NCBI GenBank assembly: GCA_012519975.1
Contig: JAAYPE010000080.1
Coordinates: 1-53,074, forward strand
From: Clostridiales bacterium
Lineage (GTDB): Bacteria > Bacillota > Clostridia > Oscillospirales > Acutalibacteraceae
Direction: 5' to 3'
Length of the DNA stretch: 53,074 nt
The number at the start of each line of letters is the position of its first letter. Positions within the stretch are counted from its first letter, which is position 1. The notes below the pieces were generated by a model. The model did not search any database and was not told the DNA's origin. It saw only the letters and a program-made list of their open reading frames with translations. A program made the translations under genes and the position numbers. Of the stretch, positions 1-6,716 are shown piece by piece.

Positions 1-338
1 CAATTTTAGGCTTAGATTAACTCGTTGTCAATCACTTTTCCTCAAAAGGCGGTCGTTATAACTTATTCTTAGGAGGGGCTTATTATATCCATTTAACTAA
101 GGAGGCAGATATATTATTTAAAATACTTTACAATTCTAACAAATTATTTTTATAGTGTCAACACATATCTATCATTCGCACATTATTAATTGATTAGCAA
201 TAGTTTTTGTTTAAGTTTATCAAAAATTACTAGTTGATTTTCTTCTTATCCTATTGAAAAAACTACCACTTGTAGTATAATAAAATTAAATAAAATTCAC
301 GCTGGCACATCTGTCTGGCAGACAAGAAGGTCGTTTTT
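1..338. other. Gene-free 5' region
   Basis: No convincing gene in either strand. The stretch is AT-rich with two GGAGG-like words near positions 73 and 102 that are not followed by a usable open frame. Its only clear content is the promoter just before the DUF3048 lipoprotein gene. Confidence 0.6.
254..281 (+). promoter_or_regulatory. Sigma-A type promoter of the DUF3048 lipoprotein gene
   Basis: TTGAAA (254-259), a 16-nt spacer and a perfect TATAAT (276-281). It would start transcription near 288, about 50 nt before the ATG at 339. Confidence 0.6.
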
Positions 339-1397
339 ATGAAAAAAATCAATGCAAAATCTATTTTAGCTTTCATTCTAATGCTTTTGTTGCTTTTTTC
401 TTTTGGATGTAATAAAAGTAAAAATAAGGATGATAATAACAGCAGTGGCGAATCCAAGCGTAAAAACCAATCCGCTTCCGCAACTATTGCAAACCCCTTG
501 ACAGGTGAGAGCAATTTAAGTGCCGACGCCGTTGGAAAGCGTCCGATAGCTATTGTCGTTAACAATGCACCTGCTGCAAGGCCACAGTGGGGTCTTTGTA
601 CTCCTGACATTGTGATTGAAGGTCTTGTTGAGGCTGGAATCACCCGTATGCTTTGGCTCTATTCTGATGTTAACGAAATCCCAAAGGTCGGCTCTGTTCG
701 TAGCGCTAGGCACGATTTCGTTGAAATTGCTGAGGGATTTGACTCTGTTTTTGTACATTGGGGCGGTAGTGAATATGCTTATAGTGCAATCCAAAATCGC
801 AGTATGAAAACCATTGACGGCAAAAATCTTGCAAAATATTTCGCCCGTGATTCGTCAAGAAAAGTTGCAAAAGAACATACTGGATACACAACCGGAAAAA
901 ATATAAAACAAGCTATTTCTGACCTTTCTATTCGTAGTGATATCCAAAGTTCACACTCCACTCCTTTTAAATTTAATTCAACTAAATCAACATACAGCAA
1001 AGGCTCTTGCGAGAGCATTAAAATGTCTTTTTCAAAGGGATATAACCATACCTTTAATTATAATAGTAGCGACAACCTATATTATAATCACCTAAACTCT
1101 AACAAAATGGTTGACGCAGATGGCAAGCAAATGGCAGTCGCTAATGTTATTATTCTGTACTTTCCATCATATACTGTTTTAAATTCAGCTGGGTGCATTG
1201 ATATGAATTTAAGCGGTGGCAAAGGTGTTGTTGCCTCTAACGGAAGCTATGAAGACATTACCTGGGAAAAAGGAAACAACCCTAGTAGTATGATTAAGAT
1301 GTATTCTCAAAACGGTTCTGAGCTAAAACTTAATGTTGGTAAAAGTTATATTGCACTTGTTCCTGCAAACAATAGCGGTTCGACAGTCATTTCTTAA
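339..1397 (+). CDS. DUF3048 domain lipoprotein (YerB-like)
   Basis: Predicted secreted lipoprotein of 352 residues. The first 24 residues are a lipoprotein signal: basic MKK, a Leu-rich core and the lipobox LFSFGC, so the mature protein would be lipid-anchored at the outer face of the membrane through Cys24. A short charged Asn/Ser/Lys linker follows. The body carries the pattern of the DUF3048 family (B. subtilis YerB): a PLTGE segment, RPIAIVVNN, ARPQWGL, then an IVIEGLVEAGITRM block and VGSVRSARHDF. Length is normal for the family. The function of DUF3048 proteins is unknown; a cell-envelope role is only inferred. Ribosome binding site AGAAGG precedes the ATG. It is a single-gene unit with its own promoter and a following hairpin terminator. 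Confidence 0.85.
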   Translation: MKKINAKSILAFILMLLLLFSFGCNKSKNKDDNNSSGESKRKNQSASATIANPLTGESNLSADAVGKRPIAIVVNNAPAARPQWGLCTPDIVIEGLVEAGITRMLWLYSDVNEIPKVGSVRSARHDFVEIAEGFDSVFVHWGGSEYAYSAIQNRSMKTIDGKNLAKYFARDSSRKVAKEHTGYTTGKNIKQAISDLSIRSDIQSSHSTPFKFNSTKSTYSKGSCESIKMSFSKGYNHTFNYNSSDNLYYNHLNSNKMVDADGKQMAVANVIILYFPSYTVLNSAGCIDMNLSGGKGVVASNGSYEDITWEKGNNPSSMIKMYSQNGSELKLNVGKSYIALVPANNSGSTVIS

Positions 1398-1424
1398 CAA
1401 ATTTTTATAACCTTTTATTTTAGT

Positions 1425-1452
1425 GGGCGAGTTTTAATCTAACTCGCCTTTC
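1425..1452 (+). terminator. Rho-independent terminator after the DUF3048 gene
   Basis: Stem GGCGAGTT / AACTCGCC with a TTAATCT loop, followed by TTT. It lies 28 nt after the stop codon. Confidence 0.6.
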
Positions 1453-1484
1453 ATTTCAATACTTAAAATTGAGGAGGCATAATT

Positions 1485-2810
1485 TTGGAAAACCAGAAAA
1501 ACTCACATATCAAATGGGCAATAACAATTTCTATGCTTATCGCCGCTAGTTTTCTTATTTATATGTCTTTTATTTATAACCTTCCACATATGTATGATTA
1601 TTTAGGCCCTGCCGTGAACATTAACGCACAGCAAAAAGACCTTTATACCTCTCTTGCAAGTTATGATAGAGAAAGCCAATATCCGTTTATCCAAAGCGAT
1701 ATTGACAATGTTTTTTATGTTATAGAACCTAATAAGGATGTAGAACTTTTCGACTACAATTATGGTAATTTTTCAAAAGTAAAAAATGTAAAAAAAATGG
1801 AACTAACTGTTGACTGTCACGGTCAAAAGATTCCCGTTACTATGTCTTACATTACCCGCAATGGTAAAACTATAGGCTATGGTAATTTTGTTTCTCTTAG
1901 TTCTAAAAATATGTATAGCTACGCTTTTTTCAAGCTTTGCAATGCGCCAAAAAACTATGATGGCAGTGCAGATTTTTTACTGTTTGTTGATTTTAATAGC
2001 GAGAATGTTTTTAGTTTCAAAAAACAATATTCTATGATTTTTGAGGTTAATAGCAAAACAAAAAAAGTGTCTAAAGTTTTAAACCCAAATGATCAAGCAA
2101 TTTCTATTAAAACGGGAAAACCGCGCGACGATTTTTTTATTGTCGATGACGATATTATAAATTCTTATGACAATCAAATTTTATTTGTATCTTCTCGAAA
2201 TTATAAGCAATCAAGCGAATTTTATGGCGCAGATGTTTTTTCTAAAAAAGACCGAAACACACCGTCAAGTCTAATTGCAAGTAAAGTTGTTGACGAGTTC
2301 GTTCGCCAAGATAAAGATGAAATTATTTATCTTCAAAAGTCAAAAAACCATCAGTCCGGCTCCTTTTGTTTAATGTCCAAAACTAAAAACAATTCAAAAA
2401 ATACAGTGCTTAGAACTTTTGACGGAGATTTTAAAGAAAATTATATTAGATGTGGTGACTTTTTAATCGACAAAGCTACAATGACGCTTTACGACCTTGT
2501 CGAAAACACCGAATCCGTTTTAATGGGAATTTCAATCAACGACATTAAGTGCTTTGCTGTAAGCCCTGACAAAACAAAAATAATCTTTGCTGAAAACTTG
2601 AACAATCAAGTTCAAAGAATTGTTTTTTACGACCTTAATATAAAGAGGTTTAAATCCATTGAAAGATACGATGCTTTTTTAGGCGATTTTATTAATCTTA
2701 GTTTCGTTAATAACGATATAGTAAGCTATGTTAAACCGTCAAAATCACCAAACACACCATTTTGCAACTTTATTATTTCGTGGGATAAAGTTTTTTCTAC
2801 AATTCCTTAA
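1485..2810 (+). CDS. Unrecognised membrane-anchored extracytoplasmic protein
   Basis: 441 residues, no family recognised. TTG start chosen because GAGGAGG (1471-1477) sits 7 nt upstream. Residues about 11-35 form one hydrophobic segment after a Lys-containing start, which fits a signal anchor with the remaining 400 residues outside. The rest is rich in short beta-type segments, Asp, Asn and Lys, and has motifs such as FLLFVDFNSENV and CFAVSPDKTKIIF. The latter resembles the strands of beta-propeller (TolB/WD-like) repeats, but I cannot prove a propeller. It is separated from the upstream lipoprotein gene by a terminator, so it is probably transcribed alone. No catalytic signature is visible. 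Confidence 0.7.
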   Translation: MENQKNSHIKWAITISMLIAASFLIYMSFIYNLPHMYDYLGPAVNINAQQKDLYTSLASYDRESQYPFIQSDIDNVFYVIEPNKDVELFDYNYGNFSKVKNVKKMELTVDCHGQKIPVTMSYITRNGKTIGYGNFVSLSSKNMYSYAFFKLCNAPKNYDGSADFLLFVDFNSENVFSFKKQYSMIFEVNSKTKKVSKVLNPNDQAISIKTGKPRDDFFIVDDDIINSYDNQILFVSSRNYKQSSEFYGADVFSKKDRNTPSSLIASKVVDEFVRQDKDEIIYLQKSKNHQSGSFCLMSKTKNNSKNTVLRTFDGDFKENYIRCGDFLIDKATMTLYDLVENTESVLMGISINDIKCFAVSPDKTKIIFAENLNNQVQRIVFYDLNIKRFKSIERYDAFLGDFINLSFVNNDIVSYVKPSKSPNTPFCNFIISWDKVFSTIP

Positions 2811-2894
2811 TTTTTTATGGTATTATATACAAAACAAAGTAAATTTTCAGTTAATAATTCTTAAAGTTTTTATTAATAAAACTTTGATAAATCA

Positions 2895-2923
2895 TTGACA
2901 ATTGTACAATAAATCAGTATAAT
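2895..2923 (+). promoter_or_regulatory. Consensus sigma-A promoter
   Basis: TTGACA (2895-2900), exactly 17 nt, TATAAT (2918-2923). Both hexamers are perfect. It should be a strong promoter for the membrane protein gene at 2987. A palindrome covers the expected start of transcription. Confidence 0.85.
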
Positions 2924-2926
2924 CTT

Positions 2927-2950
2927 TATATAGATTTAAAAATCTATATA
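2927..2950 (+). promoter_or_regulatory. Palindrome at the transcription start (operator or 5' hairpin)
   Basis: Perfect 11-bp inverted repeat (arms 2927-2937 and 2940-2950, TATATAGATTT and its complement) with 2 nt between. Expected +1 is near 2930, so the element lies on the start site and in the first transcribed bases. It may bind a repressor or form a 5' stabilising hairpin. Confidence 0.55.
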
Positions 2951-2986
2951 GAAATTATAAAAAGAAATTTGGAGGAATGACATCTT

Positions 2987-4054
2987 ATGTTTACTTTTGC
3001 GTCAGGCGTAAGTACTGGTCTTGTCTGGCTCGTTTGGATTGGTGTTTTCATTACTTTATTTGGATTTAATGAAGTCACTCGTAGGTTTAAATGGGTTGGA
3101 TTTGCAGCTTTCGTTATTTTACCAACAATACTTACAATCGTATGGTTGACCGTTATGCGTGATACCACTTATATGGACTGGTTCCATCTTGCAAAAGTCT
3201 ACTCATCAACTGCTGGTTGTATCGGCTTTTGGTGCATCAGACATTTAGAGGGCACAAACAAAAAAACAGGGGAGCATTGGAAGCTTAGCGATAAAAAATG
3301 GGCTTTAGCTTTCCCACCACTTATTCTTGCTATCAACATCGCTGAGGCTGTTGCTCGTGATTTTGAAGTTGGAATGAAATATTCTGCTGGTGTTGTTGAG
3401 GCACTTAACAACCAAGTTCAATTCTACATAGGTGGTTCTTGGAACTATATGAATGCCATTGCTGGTATTATTAACATTGTTACAATTACTGGTTGGTTTG
3501 GCATTTGCATTAAGAAAAAAACATCTAAAGACTCAAGTAAAGATATGCTATGGCCTGATATGCTATGGTTCTGGATTATAGCTTATGACCTTTGGAACTT
3601 TGCATATACTTACAACTGCTTGCCTGGCCACGCTTGGTACTGCGGATTTGCTCTATTGCTTGCTCCAACACTTTGTGCTTTCACTGTTGGTAAGGGCGCA
3701 TGGCTACAACACCGTGCTCACACTCTTGCTTTATGGTGTATGTTTGCTCAAACATTCCCAGCTTTCCTTGATGAAGGTCGTTTCGCAGTTGACTCAATTG
3801 CAGGCTCACAACTCAAGGCACTGGCTGTTGAACAAGGAATCGAGTTTAAGAATGGCACTGTAACTGCTATTGCAGGTGGTGCAAATGTTAATACTACTGC
3901 AATGTTCATCTTCAGCCTTGCAGCACTACTATTTAACATTGGTGTATTGGCTTATATGATTTACAAAGTTGCTAAAACAAAGCGTAATCCATACACAAGC
4001 GAGCTTTATACAGACCTTGCAAAATATCAAGAAGTTAAGGCTCTTGCTGAATAA
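2987..4054 (+). CDS. Multi-pass membrane protein, possibly DUF5692 family
   Basis: 355 residues with about eight to nine hydrophobic segments. The first starts immediately at the N-terminus (VSTGLVWLVWIGVFITLFG) and the last is near residues 310-335, with a charged C-terminal tail. Aromatic and small residues dominate, as in many uncharacterised Firmicute membrane proteins. From memory it looks like the DUF5692 family, but I cannot confirm this. There is no transporter or enzyme motif I can name. GGAGGA at 2971 precedes the ATG. It stands alone between a perfect sigma-A promoter with a start-site palindrome and a strong terminator, which suggests high and possibly regulated expression. Confidence 0.75.
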   Translation: MFTFASGVSTGLVWLVWIGVFITLFGFNEVTRRFKWVGFAAFVILPTILTIVWLTVMRDTTYMDWFHLAKVYSSTAGCIGFWCIRHLEGTNKKTGEHWKLSDKKWALAFPPLILAINIAEAVARDFEVGMKYSAGVVEALNNQVQFYIGGSWNYMNAIAGIINIVTITGWFGICIKKKTSKDSSKDMLWPDMLWFWIIAYDLWNFAYTYNCLPGHAWYCGFALLLAPTLCAFTVGKGAWLQHRAHTLALWCMFAQTFPAFLDEGRFAVDSIAGSQLKALAVEQGIEFKNGTVTAIAGGANVNTTAMFIFSLAALLFNIGVLAYMIYKVAKTKRNPYTSELYTDLAKYQEVKALAE

Positions 4055-4075
4055 TTTTATATTTGATTTTTTAAA

Positions 4076-4100
4076 GGCTCTCGACTTCGGGAGCCTTTTT
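4076..4100 (+). terminator. Rho-independent terminator
   Basis: GGCTCTCG / CGGGAGCC stem with a short ACTT loop and TTTTT, 21 nt after the membrane protein stop codon. Confidence 0.8.
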
Positions 4101-4197
4101 ATTTTTTAAAAACATTTTATCTAAAACTTGGAATTAAATGCAAACACTCTTAGTTTATGGTACAATAAACTAACAAACTATTATCAGGAGTTTTTAT

Positions 4198-5046
4198 ATG
4201 CAAAACTTATCAAACATTGGTCAAATAAAAGATGTTCTAACACGCCACGGTTTCTCTTTTTCAAAATCTCTTGGGCAAAACTTTTTAATCAATCCCTCCA
4301 TCTGTCCTAAAATGGCAGAAATGGCAGGTGCAACCGAGGATGTTGGAGTTATTGAAATTGGAGCAGGGATTGGAGTTTTAACAGCTGAGCTTGCAACCCG
4401 TGCAAAAAAAGTAGTTTCAATAGAAATAGACTCTAGGCTCTTGCCAATTTTAGATGAGACGCTTAGCGATTTTGACAACATTGAAGTCATAAATGCTGAT
4501 GTTATGAAAATCGACTTACACAAGCTTATTGAAGAAAAGTTTTCTGGGATGAATGTTATTGTTTGTGCAAATCTCCCCTACTATATCACATCACCTATAA
4601 TAATGATGTTGCTTGAAAGTCGACTAAACATAGAGAGCATCACTGTTATGGTGCAAAGTGAAGCCGCAGACAGACTGTGTGCAAAAGTGGGTAGCAGGCA
4701 GGCTGGAGCTGTTACTGTAGCTGTTGATTATTACGCACAGGCATATAAATTGTTTGATGTGTCCCGAGGCTCTTTTATGCCCGCACCAAATGTTGATAGT
4801 AAGGTTATACGACTCGATGTTCGTAAAGAACCACAAGTTGAGCTAACAGACGAAAAGAAGTTTTTTAAAATGGTAAAAGCCGCTTTTGCACAAAGAAGAA
4901 AAACGGCACTGAACTCTATAAGCGCCGGTATGGGACTGCCTAAACAGCAGGTTGAAAGTGCCTTGATAAAATCGGGACTTGAAACCAATGTTCGCGCTGA
5001 AAAACTGTCGATGACAGAGCTTGCCACTCTTTGCGAAAATTTATGA
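4198..5046 (+). CDS. rsmA: 16S rRNA adenine dimethyltransferase RsmA (KsgA)
   Basis: 282 residues, the usual length. It dimethylates two adjacent adenines in the terminal helix of 16S rRNA with S-adenosylmethionine during late 30S assembly. Visible motifs: SLGQNFLIN near residue 24, the SAM-binding GAGIGVLTAELA near 55-66, the acidic IEID after strand 2, and the catalytic NLPYYITSPI motif at 125-134. The C-terminal FAQRRKTALN helix is also typical. Start ATG 4198 is supported by AGGAG about 9 nt upstream. It overlaps slightly with the reading region of the following DUF3784 gene and is probably cotranscribed with it. Loss of this enzyme gives kasugamycin resistance in studied bacteria. Confidence 0.96.
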   Translation: MQNLSNIGQIKDVLTRHGFSFSKSLGQNFLINPSICPKMAEMAGATEDVGVIEIGAGIGVLTAELATRAKKVVSIEIDSRLLPILDETLSDFDNIEVINADVMKIDLHKLIEEKFSGMNVIVCANLPYYITSPIIMMLLESRLNIESITVMVQSEAADRLCAKVGSRQAGAVTVAVDYYAQAYKLFDVSRGSFMPAPNVDSKVIRLDVRKEPQVELTDEKKFFKMVKAAFAQRRKTALNSISAGMGLPKQQVESALIKSGLETNVRAEKLSMTELATLCENL

Positions 5047-5056
5047 GGTGATTTTG

Positions 5057-5362
5057 GTGATATCGGCATTTATAATTTCTGGTATGCTTATAATTATTTC
5101 TATTCCATTTTTTATGGGTAAAGGATTGTTTTTGCTCCCAAAATATAATTCAATGACGCCAAAAGAAAAAGAAATGTATCACAAAAAGTATGACGCTAAA
5201 AAAATATGTAAAGCAACTGGTTATTTGCTTTTTTCCATTGCTATTTTAATTTTTATTGTTGGATTTTATAATTCACAGATAATAACTTTGTACTGCATTG
5301 CAACAGTTTTTTCAATATTCTTGTTTTATTCAACATACATTAACGCCGGGTGTAACAAATAA
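5057..5362 (+). CDS. DUF3784 family small membrane protein
   Basis: About 101 residues from GTG 5057, chosen because GAGGTGA at 5045-5051 lies 5 nt upstream; TTG 5054 is an alternative and an ATG further upstream lies inside rsmA without a binding site. Three hydrophobic segments are seen: residues 2-20, about 60-78 and 82-100. Between the first two lies GKGLFLLPKYNSMTPKEKEMY followed by KKICKATGYLLF, the pattern of DUF3784 proteins. The function of that family is unknown. It begins 10 nt after rsmA and probably shares its transcript, ending at the terminator directly behind it. Confidence 0.75.
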   Translation: MISAFIISGMLIIISIPFFMGKGLFLLPKYNSMTPKEKEMYHKKYDAKKICKATGYLLFSIAILIFIVGFYNSQIITLYCIATVFSIFLFYSTYINAGCNK

Positions 5363-5392
5363 AAAAAGACCTCGATTGAGGTCTTTTTATTT
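5363..5392. terminator. Bidirectional terminator
   Basis: AAAAAGACCTC / GAGGTCTTTTT stem with a GATT loop and runs of A and T on both sides. It can end both the rsmA unit (+) and the long minus-strand cluster whose last gene stops at 5398. Confidence 0.85.
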
Positions 5393-5397
5393 TATTG

Positions 5398-6669
5398 CTA
5401 AAGCAAATCATTTATATCAAAAAAGTTTTGATTATTTATAATCATTCCTATTTGTGTTTGCTCTTTTTGAGCAAGTGAGCCGTGTATATTAAATATGTCG
5501 CTGAAAAAAACTGCGATAATTATTGAAATAATTACAGACATTAAGAGTATTGTTGCAATTATTATTTTTGTTTTTTTCTTCTCTTTATCCTTTTCTACTT
5601 TTTGCACTTCTTTAATCTCTTCGGCTGATTTTGTAGGTGGTGGCGGAAAAAGCTCGCCAGTTTTTGCCCACGACTGCACCATCTTAAACAGTTCATTTAT
5701 TGCAGAAAAAACAAGTTGTGGTGGTGTTTCTCCTGCTTTTGCAAACATCTTTACTGCATTTGCTTGTTGCTCATTTGCTATGCAAACATAAACAAACATC
5801 TCGGTTTCTCCGTCCTGTTTTGACGTGGTAAACACTTGAGAAAGGCACGCTCCAATTGGTGAATCGCTACTCTGCTTTGCACCTCTAGCAAGATTTACAG
5901 CATATTCTCTAGGTGGCATTTGCCCCTTTTCTACATAGTAACCTGAAAAATCAATCACCTTTGATAAATCTACAATATCATTTGATAATGCGTAAATAAA
6001 ATCAAGCGTTGTTGTTTGCGCTATTGCAAAGCTAAGTTGCTCGTCAATCAGATTTTGCACCGTACTTTTAATAAGATTTTCATCATACGGCTGTTTGTCT
6101 TTTGACTGTTCTAGCTCTTGTTGTTCCAGCTCTTGATTTTTCTCTTCAATTTCTGGTAGCGTTTTTAACAAATACTGAACCACACCTATATCTAAAATTG
6201 TTCCAAGTCGCTCAATATCAAGTGGCAAAACTAGAACAATTTGATTGTTCGATTTAATTGCAAAGCCACTATATAGCCCATCGTTTGATAACAATGGCGT
6301 TGACCCTGACGGTATTAATATTTGATTTTTGAACTCTGTTGTGTCTGGTTTAATCTCTGGAAAGCTTGCCCTCATAAGTTTTATAATTTGTCTATTTGGC
6401 TTTTTTCTAAGTTGAAAAGCCTTTGCAACAAAGCTTTTGAATGGCGCAAAAAGCTCTGGCTCTGTCGCAAGCACAATCACATCATCTTGCTTCACCGAGT
6501 TTGACAACTCTGTCAAAAACAATTTTTCGTTATTATATTGTGTGAATTTCTCATTACAATCTAGATATTTTTCTAAAGTTGCCTCTATCATTTCTTGTGC
6601 CTTAACTATCTTTGGTGTAGTTTCAAGACCTAGCGACATTAAATTTACGACCATTCTCATCACACCCAT
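5398..6669 (-). CDS. Tail-anchored membrane protein with possible degenerate CinA/MoaB-like domain
   Basis: 423 residues. No firm family. Residues roughly 15-165 run parallel to the N-terminal molybdopterin-binding-like domain of CinA: a QDDVIVLATEPELF segment where CinA has its DMVITTGGLG segment, then LMRASFPEI, and ILIPSGSTPLLSNDGLYSGF followed by QIVLVLPL where CinA has IPKGAIVFKNKFGTAPG and LIIMLPGPP. The Gly-rich motif itself is missing, so any such domain would be inactive. A Glu/Gln coiled stretch lies at about 175-195. A basic segment and one hydrophobic helix (about 367-388) near the C-terminus leave a tail of some 35 residues outside. It is the last gene of the cluster with cinA and the two sortases. 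ATG 6660 is an alternative start; neither has a strong binding site. Confidence 0.6.
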   Translation of the reverse strand: MGVMRMVVNLMSLGLETTPKIVKAQEMIEATLEKYLDCNEKFTQYNNEKLFLTELSNSVKQDDVIVLATEPELFAPFKSFVAKAFQLRKKPNRQIIKLMRASFPEIKPDTTEFKNQILIPSGSTPLLSNDGLYSGFAIKSNNQIVLVLPLDIERLGTILDIGVVQYLLKTLPEIEEKNQELEQQELEQSKDKQPYDENLIKSTVQNLIDEQLSFAIAQTTTLDFIYALSNDIVDLSKVIDFSGYYVEKGQMPPREYAVNLARGAKQSSDSPIGACLSQVFTTSKQDGETEMFVYVCIANEQQANAVKMFAKAGETPPQLVFSAINELFKMVQSWAKTGELFPPPPTKSAEEIKEVQKVEKDKEKKKTKIIIATILLMSVIISIIIAVFFSDIFNIHGSLAQKEQTQIGMIINNQNFFDINDLL

Positions 6670-6682
6670 TCTTTTTATATAT

Positions 6683-6710
6683 AAACAGGGGGATAGTTGT
6701 CCCCCTGTTT
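6683..6710 (-). terminator. Intercistronic GC hairpin
   Basis: AACAGGGGG / CCCCCTGTT stem of nine pairs or more with a 7-nt loop, between the sortase stop and the next gene. The minus-strand bases after it are TTTATATAT, a weak U-run. It may be a partial terminator or an RNA-stabilising stem. Confidence 0.6.
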
Positions 6711-6716
6711 GTTATG

